NCBI RefSeq assembly: GCF_001884105.1
Contig: NZ_MACI01000099.1
Location: 1 to 64,000, forward strand
DNA from: Bacillus luti
GTDB taxonomy: Bacteria > Bacillota > Bacilli > Bacillales > Bacillaceae_G
DNA: 64,000 bases
Reading direction: 5' to 3'
Under the pieces are notes generated by a model that was not told where the DNA came from, did no database searches, and worked only from the letters and a program-made list of their open reading frames with translations. Shown piece by piece: positions 8,170 through 17,358 of the stretch (positions are counted from its first letter, which is position 1; the number at the start of each line of letters is the position of its first letter). A program made the translations under genes and the position numbers.

Positions 8170-10076
8170 AAATGTTTCTTATATTCTCTTTGAGCGAAGA
8201 AGAAATACATGATGCATGCGGCGATATAAAACAGAATAAACAAAGCTACTTTTCTTAATGAACCATCCATAAAGATTGTATTATGAAACGTATATAAAGC
8301 AACTGCACTATGCATACTCCCTACTATAATTGGCGCAAAAAATAGCATACACAATTGCCAGCGAGAAACCTTCCACACTTCTTCCTTCGTCATTCCAAGT
8401 TTAGAAAGTGCCCCGTACTGCTTTCGATCGGATGCAATATTATGAAACCATTTAAAATATACGATACTACATGAAGTAAGAAAGAATAATATACTAATGA
8501 ATGAACCTACAAATAAAGTAATATCGCCAAACTCTTTCATATTCACATATAACTCCATATTACTTCGAAATGCGTTATTATCATCTTGTTTCATATGTTT
8601 CCGTAAAGCTTCATTTAATTTTTTCGTATTTTCAATATTTGGTAATGTGTATCCTCTATACATCATTTTTCCAGAATCCGGAACCTTATTTGCTATACTG
8701 TCAAAATCTTCATCATTCATAACGAAAAACAAACCGTTAATGTGCGAGAGGTGATAGTTAAATTGCACCCCTTCTTTCTGACCGTTAAATACGAATGGAT
8801 ACGTTTGATTCATTACTTGTAATTGAATCTCTTTTTGATTATATATATTCGAATGATTGTATTTACTATAATAAACAAGTGTAACCGTTCCTTTTTTAGG
8901 ATGATACGTTTTCTGTTTTTGTTTTCTTGCCTCCTGATTGTATTCACTTTCTTTAATGAGCGGCGCTACTTCTGTTTCTCCCTTGTTGGACTGAAAAGAT
9001 GCATACACTCCAACAAAACTCATAGATTGAAAATCATCATATCCATATTGATGCAGTAATTGTTCAACCGTACCTTCCTCAAAGACTTCATGGGTAGAAA
9101 CACCTTTTTCTATGTATGAAAATGAGTGTGCGCCCCCATCTCGCCACATATCTTGCATGCTAGAAAAATATAAGAACACCGTACCTGTTGCCGTAACTAC
9201 AAATGTCGTTGCCATAGAAAGCATAAAGAAAAAGCGACCATTTTCCTTCATTCGATGTGACAATTGATTCACTATAAATAAATACGGATATGTATACATA
9301 ATCTTTTTATTTCGTTTAATCATTTCTAACAATTGGATTGTACCGTGTGTAAAAGAAAAGTACGTTCCGAAAAAGACAAGTATAGACACAGGGAAAAAAT
9401 ATAATCCGATCGTTTCCATTGTCACTTGTAGCGCTAACGCATATCCTGTCCCTAAACAAATAAAGCCAAATATACAAAGCCACATTGATGTTTTCTTCTC
9501 TTTTTTATCCGTTCGAAATTCTTTCAATAACCGAATGATTTTTATATTCCATATACGTAAAGCACTTATAAAAGATAACAGAATAAAAACAACCATATAT
9601 GTAATAAACGTTACCCCAATCGCTTTCACGTCAAATATGACAGGGAGTTCTTTTGGAAGACGCATTAGCATGCCAAACACCATAAAAAAGAGTTTCAAAA
9701 AGATCATGCCAATCCCTATACCGAAAATATTAGCAAAAATCCCAATCAATATTTGCTCGGTCATAATCACTCCTATTACGTTAGATTTCGTTGCTCCCAT
9801 TAACATATATAACCCTAATTCTTTCTTACGCGCTTCTATGAAAATAGAAGTAGAGTACAAAATAAATATGACGAAAAAAGAAATGATTATAACATTACAT
9901 ATAATAAGTCCCCAGCGTACGTTTTGATACCACATCGTCTCCTGCATATACGGATGTACAATGACAGACATGTATGCAAAAGACGCAAATATCGCAAAAC
10001 AACTACTTAAGAAAAATACTTTATAATTACGCCAATTTCCTTTTATATTTTGCAGCGCTAGTTGCCGAGTGTTCAT
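8163..10076 (-). CDS. BceB-type ABC permease, second copy
   Basis: A membrane subunit of a peptide-antibiotic resistance ABC transporter (MacB/FtsX superfamily, BceB type). The 637 residues contain about ten membrane segments: one at about 18-36, a cluster between about 55 and 300, and the last three beyond about 530. A large extracytoplasmic domain (about 310-520) is the sensor/ligand domain in this family. It is a paralogue of the gene just upstream; both open with RQLAL.N.KGNWRNYK. The ATG follows AGGGGGGAC. A strong terminator lies between the two permease genes, so this copy should be expressed at a lower or conditional level. The antibiotic recognised is unknown. Confidence 0.88.
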   Translation of the reverse strand: MNTRQLALQNIKGNWRNYKVFFLSSCFAIFASFAYMSVIVHPYMQETMWYQNVRWGLIICNVIIISFFVIFILYSTSIFIEARKKELGLYMLMGATKSNVIGVIMTEQILIGIFANIFGIGIGMIFLKLFFMVFGMLMRLPKELPVIFDVKAIGVTFITYMVVFILLSFISALRIWNIKIIRLLKEFRTDKKEKKTSMWLCIFGFICLGTGYALALQVTMETIGLYFFPVSILVFFGTYFSFTHGTIQLLEMIKRNKKIMYTYPYLFIVNQLSHRMKENGRFFFMLSMATTFVVTATGTVFLYFSSMQDMWRDGGAHSFSYIEKGVSTHEVFEEGTVEQLLHQYGYDDFQSMSFVGVYASFQSNKGETEVAPLIKESEYNQEARKQKQKTYHPKKGTVTLVYYSKYNHSNIYNQKEIQLQVMNQTYPFVFNGQKEGVQFNYHLSHINGLFFVMNDEDFDSIANKVPDSGKMMYRGYTLPNIENTKKLNEALRKHMKQDDNNAFRSNMELYVNMKEFGDITLFVGSFISILFFLTSCSIVYFKWFHNIASDRKQYGALSKLGMTKEEVWKVSRWQLCMLFFAPIIVGSMHSAVALYTFHNTIFMDGSLRKVALFILFYIAACIMYFFFAQREYKKHLD

Positions 10077-10108
10077 CTATCGTCCCCCTATAACTTACTA
10101 CATAGGTA

Positions 10109-10134
10109 AAAAGCTAGAGGTTTCTCTAGCTTTT
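10109..10134 (-). terminator. Terminator between the two Bce permease genes
   Basis: An 11-bp perfect stem (AAAAGCTAGAG / CTCTAGCTTTT) with a 4-nt loop ends in T residues on the minus strand. The first permease's TAG stop is part of the stem. The next gene starts only 33 nt later, leaving little room for a separate promoter. Confidence 0.85.
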
Positions 10135-12048
10135 CACGTGTTTCAAATATCCTCTTTGCGCGATTATAAAGTAAATCGCAGAAGCTATAACGTATGCTCC
10201 AATTACAATCGCACCTGATTTCCATAAATCGAGATAAAGCATTTTCCCTAACGTATGAAGAGCAAACCCACTATGAATGGCACCGATCAAAATTGGGATA
10301 AAGAAGATAACGCCCATTTGTCGAATTGCAATTTTACGAATTTCTTTATCTGTCATACCGATTCTCTTTAATGATTTAAATTGAATACGATCTTGTTCTT
10401 TATCGTTAAACCATTTAAAGTATGTCATACTACAAGCGAAGAAGAAGAACAGTACAGCTACAAAGAAACCGATAAACATCGTAATTGCTCCTGATTCCCT
10501 TATATTTTTATAATTGAGCACCGAGTTATTTAATTCCGCTTGCTTATCTGGTGCAATTTCCTTTTTCAAATCTAACACAAGGTCTTCTGTACTTTTCCAG
10601 TCTTCTATATAATAACCATAATATTTCGTCTTTTCTTCATCTGGTACGAGTTTTGCGTATTTCTCAAAATCTTGATCATTCACAATGAGATATTCACTAT
10701 CATTAAAAACAGAAAATGAAGTTGGCTTATTCAGTTGAACAGACTGCGTTTGTCCGTTAATTTTAATTTCATACGGTTTTGAAAGATCTATCTTCATCAT
10801 ATCGTTCGCCATATCCATTATGACCATCGTTGCACTACCTGGTGCATTATGAACTTCTCTAACTTGCTCTCTCTTTTGTTTACGTACTTCAGCGTTATAT
10901 TCTTTTTCTGAAACAATCGCCATTGGCACTTCATGTTCACTGTTAAACATCGTGATTTTTTGAGTTCCAGGAAGTTTTACGTACGTTACTTCTCGCGCAT
11001 CTTCAAACCCGTGTTTTTTTATTAATTCTTTTGTTTTTCCTTCTTTGATGACATTATGCGTATGAATGCCTTTTTCCTCATACGAAATAGCATGCGGGGT
11101 ACTAGTTACTGCCTTATAACTCATATCCTCAAAAAATACGTACAGTGTACCAACTGCTGAAGATACAACGGCCGTAATGATAGAAATTACAAATAGAAAA
11201 CGAGCATTATCTTTCATTTTATAAACAAGATTGCTAAGTACGAACATATTTGGATATGTATAAAAAGATTGTTTTCGTTTTTGTAACGCCTTTAATACGA
11301 CTGTACTACCTTGTGTAAATAGTAAATAAGTTCCGCCTATCGTCAACCCTACAATCGGTAAAAACAGAATGATAAAATTCATAAATGTCACTTGGAAGCT
11401 AAGTACATATGCAACAATAATACATCCTATACCAACTACACATAACCATGTAAATGCAAAAGGTTCTACTTTTTGTTTTCTCGCTTCTCTTAATAAATCA
11501 ATAATTTGCAAGCGCCCTACTGTCCAAACGCTAAACAATGATAGGATCAAAAATAGAATAAAGTATACACCCGCTGTAATCAAAACTGCTTTACTATTCC
11601 ATACGAGTGGCAGTGTTTTATCTATTTTCAATATTACACTTAATGCTTGGAAAAATAATTTTGAACAAAGCATGCCAAGCCCAATACCTACTACAATGGC
11701 AATACTACCTAACATAAGTTGTTCTAATATAATCATTCGGCCAAGTTGAGATTTTGTTCCACCTATTAATGTTAATAGACCAAATTCTTTTTTCCTTGCT
11801 CGTAAAAATGTTGAATTTGCATATAAAATAAAGAGTGCTGAGAAAATGACTACAATATAATTCATCGATTCTAACCCTTTTGAAATCATATCCCTCATAC
11901 TAATATTACCGCTTACGACATCTGGATGATAAATGAAGGAAGCATACATGAAAAATACGACAATCGATAAACAGCTACTTATAAGGAACGCTTTATAATT
12001 ACGCCAATTTCCTTTTACGTTATTAAGCGCGAGCTGGCGAAAGTTCAT
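10126..12048 (-). CDS. BceB-type ABC permease, first copy
   Basis: A full-length (640 residues) BceB-type permease. It has about ten predicted membrane segments, an FtsX-like core at about 55-210 and 530-630, and the typical large extracytoplasmic domain between about 305 and 520. In B. subtilis BceB this domain binds the peptide or its lipid target complex and also signals to the kinase. The ATG at 12048 follows TAGGAGGAG and lies inside the end of the ATPase gene (26-nt overlap), giving tight coupling with its ATPase. A second, related permease follows after a terminator. Confidence 0.9.
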   Translation of the reverse strand: MNFRQLALNNVKGNWRNYKAFLISSCLSIVVFFMYASFIYHPDVVSGNISMRDMISKGLESMNYIVVIFSALFILYANSTFLRARKKEFGLLTLIGGTKSQLGRMIILEQLMLGSIAIVVGIGLGMLCSKLFFQALSVILKIDKTLPLVWNSKAVLITAGVYFILFLILSLFSVWTVGRLQIIDLLREARKQKVEPFAFTWLCVVGIGCIIVAYVLSFQVTFMNFIILFLPIVGLTIGGTYLLFTQGSTVVLKALQKRKQSFYTYPNMFVLSNLVYKMKDNARFLFVISIITAVVSSAVGTLYVFFEDMSYKAVTSTPHAISYEEKGIHTHNVIKEGKTKELIKKHGFEDAREVTYVKLPGTQKITMFNSEHEVPMAIVSEKEYNAEVRKQKREQVREVHNAPGSATMVIMDMANDMMKIDLSKPYEIKINGQTQSVQLNKPTSFSVFNDSEYLIVNDQDFEKYAKLVPDEEKTKYYGYYIEDWKSTEDLVLDLKKEIAPDKQAELNNSVLNYKNIRESGAITMFIGFFVAVLFFFFACSMTYFKWFNDKEQDRIQFKSLKRIGMTDKEIRKIAIRQMGVIFFIPILIGAIHSGFALHTLGKMLYLDLWKSGAIVIGAYVIASAIYFIIAQRGYLKHVKS

Positions 12049-12799
12049 GATATTCTCCTCCTAACATCGCAAGTACGTCTAGGATTTCTTGGAAAAAGGC
12101 TTGTTTCGTTCTTCCTTTATGAATTTCCGAGAAAATTTCTCCGTCGCGAATGAAGAGAATACGTTCGCAATAACTCGCCGCTACTGGATCATGCGTTACC
12201 ATTGCAATTGTCACTTTCTTTTGTTCATGCAAGTCTTGCAGCGCTCCCATTAATGATTTCGCCGACTTAGAATCTAAATTTCCAGTTGGCTCATCTGCTA
12301 AAATTAATGTCGGTTCATGAATGATTGCTCGTGCTGCTGCTGCACGTTGTTGTTGTCCGCCTGATACTTCGTATACTTTTTTATTTAATATTTCTTCGAT
12401 ATTTAAAAATTTTGCGATCTCAAGCACTTTCGCATCGATTTCATTTACAGATTTCTTCGCCATGACAAGCGGTAAAATAATATTTTCTTTAATCGATAAC
12501 GTATCAAGTAAGTTAAAATCTTGGAAGATGAATCCTAAATGTGTACGGCGAAACTCCGCTAATTTCGCAGCACGCATTTGATTAATTTCTTCTCCATTTA
12601 CAAGCACATGGCCTGAAGTTTGTTTATCAATTGTCGCTAATAAATTTAAGAGTGTTGTTTTTCCGCTTCCTGAAGGACCCATAATTCCTACAAATTCGCC
12701 TTCTTCAATTTTAAAATTTATATCATTTAAAGCAGTCGTCGCTACTGAACCTTTTGATTGATATACCTTTGTTAACCCTTTTACTTCAAGAACACTCAT
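12023..12799 (-). CDS. BceA-type ABC transporter ATPase
   Basis: ATP-binding subunit driving the neighbouring permeases, of the MacB/LolD/BceA class. The 258 residues show Walker A GPSGSGKT (41-48), the Q-loop in FIFQDFNLLD, signature SGGQ at 146-149, Walker B LILADE (165-170) followed by PTGNLDS, and the H-loop in VTHDP. The ATG follows a GGGGG stretch. It is preceded by a 93-bp gap with a BceR-like operator and overlaps the first permease. Only one ATPase serves two permeases here, whereas the standard BceAB unit has one of each. Confidence 0.93.
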   Translation of the reverse strand: MSVLEVKGLTKVYQSKGSVATTALNDINFKIEEGEFVGIMGPSGSGKTTLLNLLATIDKQTSGHVLVNGEEINQMRAAKLAEFRRTHLGFIFQDFNLLDTLSIKENIILPLVMAKKSVNEIDAKVLEIAKFLNIEEILNKKVYEVSGGQQQRAAAARAIIHEPTLILADEPTGNLDSKSAKSLMGALQDLHEQKKVTIAMVTHDPVAASYCERILFIRDGEIFSEIHKGRTKQAFFQEILDVLAMLGGEYHELSPARA

Positions 12800-12833
12800 T
12801 TCTAATCCCCCTATGTGTTTTCTTCTTACATTT

Positions 12834-12839
12834 ACTATA
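12834..12839 (-). promoter_or_regulatory. Candidate -10 of the Bce transporter operon
   Basis: TATAGT on the minus strand lies about 35 nt before the ATPase start. No good -35 hexamer is present at 16-18 nt, which suits an activator-dependent promoter. Confidence 0.4.
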
Positions 12840-12872
12840 AGAAAAATAAGAAAAAGAAACGAGTGATTTCCC

Positions 12873-12906
12873 TTACAAAACGTTTTGTTATCTTACAGTT
12901 TTGTCA
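12873..12906 (-). promoter_or_regulatory. Candidate BceR-type operator upstream of the transporter genes
   Basis: On the minus strand TGACA-AAAC-TGTAA (12893-12906) matches the BceR-type operator pattern TNACA-N4-TGTAA. It overlaps the last codons of the kinase gene. A second palindrome with the core ACAAAACGTTTTGT sits next to it (12873-12890). Both lie upstream of the candidate -10. Confidence 0.6.
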
Positions 12907-13975
12907 TTTTTCTCATTAATGTATGATATTCTTCATCTTTTGCAAATTGAAACGTAAATGTTGTTCCTTCCCCTTCAGCCGATTGGACGTACATTCCATG
13001 ATGTAAATTATCGCAAATTTCCTTCGTAATATATAAACCCATGCCAGTCGCTTCTCTCGTTTTACGGCCGTTTGTTCCCGTAAAGAATGGATCAAATATA
13101 CGCTTTATATCTTGCTTTGGAATACCGATTCCATTATCTTTAATATGTAATAACACCTTTTGATCTTTCTCTTCAATTTGAAATTGAATTTCTTTTTTCT
13201 CTGCTTCTGAAATTTTTGTATACTTAATTGCATTTACAACAATTTGACCGATCGCAATACTCAGCCATTTTCTATCCGATGCAACCATACACGCATCTTC
13301 TTCAAACATCACTTTCGGAAATACAGAAGATTGAATGAAAGACTTTCTATTTTCATTAATAATACCTCGAATGACATCTATCACATTTACTACTTCTACC
13401 TTATAATCTTTCGCAAACTGCTCTAGCCTTGCCATATGTAACGCTAAATCTAAACCATTTAGTATGCGGTTATTTTCTTCACGAATACTTTCAACTGTTT
13501 CTCTCGCTTCACGATGCTCTTTACCAAACTTCTGCAATACTAATTCAATAACAGATACTGGTGTTTTCATTTGATGAATCCATTGGTTCATAAATATCAT
13601 TTGCTGTTGCTCTTTCGCATGTTGTTTATGAATTTCATTCATATATTGCTGCCTTAATAGCGTAAATGATTCCACAACCATCTCTTGCTCTGACGTATAA
13701 GAAGTATCAATAAGTAACGAGTCATGTAATGTATTCCCACTAGCAACATATTTTTCGATTCTCTTTAAAAACACACTCCGTTTTCGGTAATCGTAAATGA
13801 GGTATACAGTAAACACAACTGTCCCTAATAAAAGTCCATATAACCACGTACTCCAATCAATTGATCTTTTTTCTAAAAGATTTTGCAACTGCAATACGAG
13901 CCCGAATAAACAAAGACTAACAATATAAGAAAGAAGTAAAGAAAATCGGTCTATGAGGTAATTTTTAACCTTCAT
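12893..13975 (-). CDS. BceS-type intramembrane-sensing histidine kinase
   Basis: Sensor kinase of the Bce two-component system. The 360 residues start with two membrane helices (about 12-30 and 45-63) joined by a very short outside loop, so it has no sensor domain of its own; such kinases are controlled by their ABC permease. The dimerisation/phosphorylation helix has H134 in NQWIHQMKTPV, followed by an HATPase domain with N and G boxes (VVNAIKYT, DNGIGI, GMGLYI). The frame is open 20 codons further upstream, but the ATG at 13975 overlaps the regulator end by only 11 nt and fits the family N-terminus. Confidence 0.9.
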   Translation of the reverse strand: MKVKNYLIDRFSLLLSYIVSLCLFGLVLQLQNLLEKRSIDWSTWLYGLLLGTVVFTVYLIYDYRKRSVFLKRIEKYVASGNTLHDSLLIDTSYTSEQEMVVESFTLLRQQYMNEIHKQHAKEQQQMIFMNQWIHQMKTPVSVIELVLQKFGKEHREARETVESIREENNRILNGLDLALHMARLEQFAKDYKVEVVNVIDVIRGIINENRKSFIQSSVFPKVMFEEDACMVASDRKWLSIAIGQIVVNAIKYTKISEAEKKEIQFQIEEKDQKVLLHIKDNGIGIPKQDIKRIFDPFFTGTNGRKTREATGMGLYITKEICDNLHHGMYVQSAEGEGTTFTFQFAKDEEYHTLMRKMTKL

Positions 13976-14672
13976 GCCCTTCGCCCCACTCTGTAAGAAG
14001 CGCATAACCGTATCCTCTTTTTGTAACAATTGCATTTTTAATGCCTAGCTCCTCTAGCTTCTTTCTTACACGTTTCACATTTACGGTTAATGTATTATCA
14101 TCAACAAATGCTACTTCGTCCCATAAAGCTTCTAACAGTTCTTCGCGCGTTACATATTGATTCGCCTGTTTCATTAAACACTCTAACAAGTAAAATTCAT
14201 TTTTAGTTAGTTCTGTTTGTTGTCCTTGCCACTCAACCACATGTTGGGACGGAAATAACAACAATCCATTAACACCTAAACAATCACTTTCTGCCGCAGA
14301 AGCATACTCACCATATCCACGTCGAAGTGCACTTTTCACCTTTGCCATTACGATATCTAAATGGAACGGCTTCGTAATGTAATCATCTCCACCATTTTCA
14401 ATTGCCATTACTTGATCCATTTCCCCTGTTCTTGCAGAAACAAAAATAATCGGCGCATTCGATACACTTCGAATTTGACGACACCAATAGAAACCATCAA
14501 AATACGGCAAATTAATATCTAGTAATACGAGATGTGGATTCACTTTCACAAACTCATCTTTAATATGACGTAAATCACTTGCTCTAATTGACTGATAGCC
14601 ATACCTTTGTAAATGCTCCTCTAATATTCCCGCGATTTTTTCATCGTCTTCTACAATTAATATTTTATACAT
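13965..14672 (-). CDS. BceR-type response regulator (OmpR family)
   Basis: DNA-binding response regulator partnered with the kinase downstream. The receiver domain (1-115) has the acidic pocket in IVEDDE, the phosphoacceptor D52 in LVLLDINLP and the lysine in YITKPF. The winged-helix domain (about 130-230) is of the OmpR type (NEFYLLECLM, VNVKRVRKKL). The start is the ATG at 14672. An upstream in-frame ATG at 14687 is unlikely, because the GGGGAG ribosome binding site lies within the five codons between them. Likely target: the operator at 12893-12906. Confidence 0.93.
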   Translation of the reverse strand: MYKILIVEDDEKIAGILEEHLQRYGYQSIRASDLRHIKDEFVKVNPHLVLLDINLPYFDGFYWCRQIRSVSNAPIIFVSARTGEMDQVMAIENGGDDYITKPFHLDIVMAKVKSALRRGYGEYASAAESDCLGVNGLLLFPSQHVVEWQGQQTELTKNEFYLLECLMKQANQYVTREELLEALWDEVAFVDDNTLTVNVKRVRKKLEELGIKNAIVTKRGYGYALLTEWGEGHEG

Positions 14673-14787
14673 GTTTTTTCTCCCCATAAAAGAATTCTTC
14701 TAAAATTACTCCTTTTTCCATTATAAATTGAAAATTTAATTAGTGGGGATATTTTCCTATAACAATTGGACTTTTGCGATATAAAAA

Positions 14788-14812
14788 AAGACTGCCCTAT
14801 TTCGGCAGTCTT
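14788..14812 (-). terminator. Terminator after obg
   Basis: AAGACTGCC / GGCAGTCTT (9-bp perfect stem, 7-nt loop) is followed by seven T on the minus strand. It separates obg from the Bce module. Confidence 0.9.
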
Positions 14813-16097
14813 AATCGATAAATTCAAATTCATATTCAAGAATTTTTACAATATCTCCGTCTTTTGCACCACGTGCACGAAGCGCTTCATCGATACCCAT
14901 TCCGCGCATTTGGCGAGCGAAACGACGTATAGATTCATCACGTGAGAAGTCTGTCATTTTGAATGTCTTCTCAATATCGTAACCAGAAATAACAAACGTG
15001 CCGTCACTTTCACGTGTAATTTCAAATTTAACACCTTCAGTATCAAATTTGTACATTACACTTGCTTCAGACTCATCGACAACATCATGCATTGGGAATT
15101 CTGGTGTTGTTTCTAATAAGTTCGCTACTTCAAATAGTAAGTCACGAACACCTTGTTTCGTTACAGCTGAGATTGGGAAGATTTTTACTTCGTCTCCCAC
15201 TTTCTCTTTAAATGCTTGTAAGTTTTCTTCTGCATCTGGCATATCCATTTTGTTTGCAACAACAACTTGTGGACGCTCTGTTAGACGCATATTGTATTCT
15301 TTTAGCTCATTATTGATTGTAACATAATCTTCATATGGCTCACGGCCTTCTAAACCAGACATATCAATAACATGCACGATTACACGTGTACGCTCGATAT
15401 GACGTAAGAATTGGTGTCCAAGTCCAACGCCTGCATGTGCGCCTTCAATTAGTCCAGGAAGGTCAGCCATTACGAAGCTGCGGTTATCACCAGTTTCAAC
15501 AACACCAAGATTCGGAACGATTGTTGTAAAGTGATACTCTGCAATTTTCGGACGTGCTGATGATACAACAGATAATAATGTGGATTTACCTACACTTGGA
15601 AATCCGACAAGTCCAACGTCTGCTAGCACTTTAAGTTCTAGGATGACATCACGTTCTTGACCTGGTTCCCCGTTCTCAGCGATTTCTGGCGCTGGGTTCG
15701 TAGCTGTTGCGAAACGTGAATTACCACGGCCACCACGGCCACCTCTTGCGATTACAGCTGTTTGTTCATGCGTTACTAAATCAGCAAGGATTTGACCTGT
15801 TTTTTCATCTTTTACTACTGTTCCTGGTGGAACCTTTACGATTAAATCTTCAGATTTACGTCCGTGCTGACCTTTACTCATTCCGTGCTGACCGCGATCA
15901 GCTTTGAAATGACGTTGGTAGCGGAAGTCCATTAATGTACGTAAGCCTTCTTCAACTACGAAAACAACATCTGCACCTTTACCGCCGTCGCCACCTGCTG
16001 GGCCACCTTTAGGAACATACTTCTCACGACGATACGCAACCATACCGTTACCACCGTCGCCGCCTTTTACATATATCTTGACCTGATCTACAAACAT
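14811..16097 (-). CDS. obg: GTPase Obg
   Basis: Essential GTPase linked to late 50S assembly, the general stress response and Spo0 phosphorelay activity. The 428 residues comprise the glycine-rich Obg fold (1-158, e.g. [14 protein letters not shown]), the G domain with G1 GFPSVGKST (165-173), G3 DLPGLIEGA and G4 NKMD, and a C-terminal OCT domain (about 350-428) present in Gram-positive Obg. Its ATG overlaps the spo0B stop (TAATG), a conserved coupling of the two genes in Bacillus. Confidence 0.98.
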   Translation of the reverse strand: MFVDQVKIYVKGGDGGNGMVAYRREKYVPKGGPAGGDGGKGADVVFVVEEGLRTLMDFRYQRHFKADRGQHGMSKGQHGRKSEDLIVKVPPGTVVKDEKTGQILADLVTHEQTAVIARGGRGGRGNSRFATATNPAPEIAENGEPGQERDVILELKVLADVGLVGFPSVGKSTLLSVVSSARPKIAEYHFTTIVPNLGVVETGDNRSFVMADLPGLIEGAHAGVGLGHQFLRHIERTRVIVHVIDMSGLEGREPYEDYVTINNELKEYNMRLTERPQVVVANKMDMPDAEENLQAFKEKVGDEVKIFPISAVTKQGVRDLLFEVANLLETTPEFPMHDVVDESEASVMYKFDTEGVKFEITRESDGTFVISGYDIEKTFKMTDFSRDESIRRFARQMRGMGIDEALRARGAKDGDIVKILEYEFEFID

Positions 16098-16645
16098 TAT
16101 TTCACCACACTTTTTTCAATTGGTTGTAATATAACTGAGACTTCTTCGTCTCTTACTGTATAAGAAATGGAACACCATTTATTGTTTTGGTTCGCAAGCC
16201 AATTCTGTAGTTCTTCTACACTCGTTAGCTTACCACGAAAATCAAAAAAGAAACGAGCATTCTCCGCGTCACATTCAATTGTGATACAAACATAATTTTC
16301 AACATATACGTCTAAACTATGCTGAAGTATTGAGAAAAATTGATTCGTCCATGTACACACAGTCTCATCTAAGTGAGATAAGTTATGTAAATTCCCTAAT
16401 ACTTCGTACTCCAATAAGCACGGCTGCTGTTTCCAATTATATGTTAAAATCCACTCTGAAAATAAAGGCATCGATAGCCCCATCAGATTGGATTCTTGTC
16501 TCGCTTCTTGGACAAAACGATCGATGAGCTTATGAATCTCTTCCACTTTTCCAAGGGAAAGGTTTCCTTTAACCATCTGCATACGATTGAGCCAATCATG
16601 TCTTGAATGACGCAATGCATCTATAATTGTCCATTTTTCATTCAT
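16097..16645 (-). CDS. spo0B: Sporulation initiation phosphotransferase Spo0B
   Basis: Spo0B passes phosphate from Spo0F to Spo0A in the sporulation phosphorelay. The 182-residue protein has the phosphoaccepting helix with H16 in [14 protein letters not shown], equivalent to His30 of B. subtilis Spo0B, and a degenerate kinase-like C-terminal domain. The N-terminus is shorter than in B. subtilis. A good AAGGGGT ribosome binding site precedes the ATG. Its stop overlaps the start of obg. A terminator separates it from rpmA, so it may be transcribed partly by read-through. Confidence 0.95.
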   Translation of the reverse strand: MNEKWTIIDALRHSRHDWLNRMQMVKGNLSLGKVEEIHKLIDRFVQEARQESNLMGLSMPLFSEWILTYNWKQQPCLLEYEVLGNLHNLSHLDETVCTWTNQFFSILQHSLDVYVENYVCITIECDAENARFFFDFRGKLTSVEELQNWLANQNNKWCSISYTVRDEEVSVILQPIEKSVVK

Positions 16646-16667
16646 TTAGATACCCCTTAATATAGAA

Positions 16668-16697
16668 AAACTCTAACCTGCACTCAGGTTAGAGTTT
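16668..16697 (-). terminator. Terminator after rpmA
   Basis: A 13-bp perfect stem (AAACTCTAACCTG / CAGGTTAGAGTTT) with a 4-nt loop is followed by T residues, 11 nt after the rpmA stop. Confidence 0.9.
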
Positions 16698-16708
16698 TCC
16701 GTGAGTTC

Positions 16709-16999
16709 TTATGCTTCTTGAGCAACAGGATATACGCTCACTTGTTTGCGGTCACGGCCAAGACGCTCGAAGCGTACTACGCCGTCAACTTTCGCGTATA
16801 AAGTGTCATCGCCACCACGACCAACGTTAACACCTGGATAAATTTTTGTACCGCGTTGACGGTAAAGAATTGAACCACCTGAAACCGTTTGACCATCTGC
16901 GCGTTTAGCACCAAGACGTTTTGACTGAGAGTCACGACCGTTCTTTGTACTACCTACACCTTTCTTAGATGCGAAAAACTGAAGATCTAATCTTAACAT
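16709..16999 (-). CDS. rpmA: Ribosomal protein L27 (precursor form)
   Basis: A 50S subunit protein whose N-terminus reaches the peptidyl transferase centre. The 96-residue protein starts with [14 protein letters not shown]. In Firmicutes the first nine residues are cut after LQFF by the protease Prp, which is encoded immediately upstream (3-nt gap). The body has [14 protein letters not shown] and [15 protein letters not shown]. An AGGAGGTG ribosome binding site precedes the ATG. Confidence 0.98.
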   Translation of the reverse strand: MLRLDLQFFASKKGVGSTKNGRDSQSKRLGAKRADGQTVSGGSILYRQRGTKIYPGVNVGRGGDDTLYAKVDGVVRFERLGRDRKQVSVYPVAQEA

Positions 17000-17002
17000 A
17001 CG

Positions 17003-17347
17003 TTACACCTCCTGCACTTTTTCTATTAAACGGATATACTTTCCGTAATCAAGTTCGATCGTCTTAAGCGAAACAACCAATCCTTCTAAAAGTATCTGTG
17101 CTTTTTCTGCTGTATGAACGTCTAAATCATTAGGCAATTCATACGTTAAGAATCCGCCATCACTTCCGAGTTCAATAGTTGCCTGCACATTACAAAGTTC
17201 TTCCACTGCATTTATAGAACCAAACACAACCGCTGTAGTTCCAGCACAGACAAGGTCTTGTCCATGTGGCGCATAATTGGCATGTCCAGTCATTTTAAAT
17301 GATTGGATACTTCCTAATTTCGTGCGACTTATCGTAATTTTAATCAT
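17003..17347 (-). CDS. ysxB: Ribosomal-processing cysteine protease Prp
   Basis: Prp removes the N-terminal extension of L27, which is essential for ribosome function in Firmicutes. The 114-residue protein has the family motif GHANYAPHGQDLVCA with catalytic H22 and C34. It sits between rplU and rpmA, the conserved position. It starts 11 nt after rplU and has no clear ribosome binding site of its own, which suggests translational coupling to L21. Confidence 0.93.
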   Translation of the reverse strand: MIKITISRTKLGSIQSFKMTGHANYAPHGQDLVCAGTTAVVFGSINAVEELCNVQATIELGSDGGFLTYELPNDLDVHTAEKAQILLEGLVVSLKTIELDYGKYIRLIEKVQEV

Positions 17348-17358
17348 GTTAACCAGAA

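Noticed and set aside
14657-14839. 60-residue minus-strand ORF between the response regulator and obg
   Set aside because: It covers the obg terminator, lacks a ribosome binding site and runs into the regulator start; composition is that of random AT-rich DNA.
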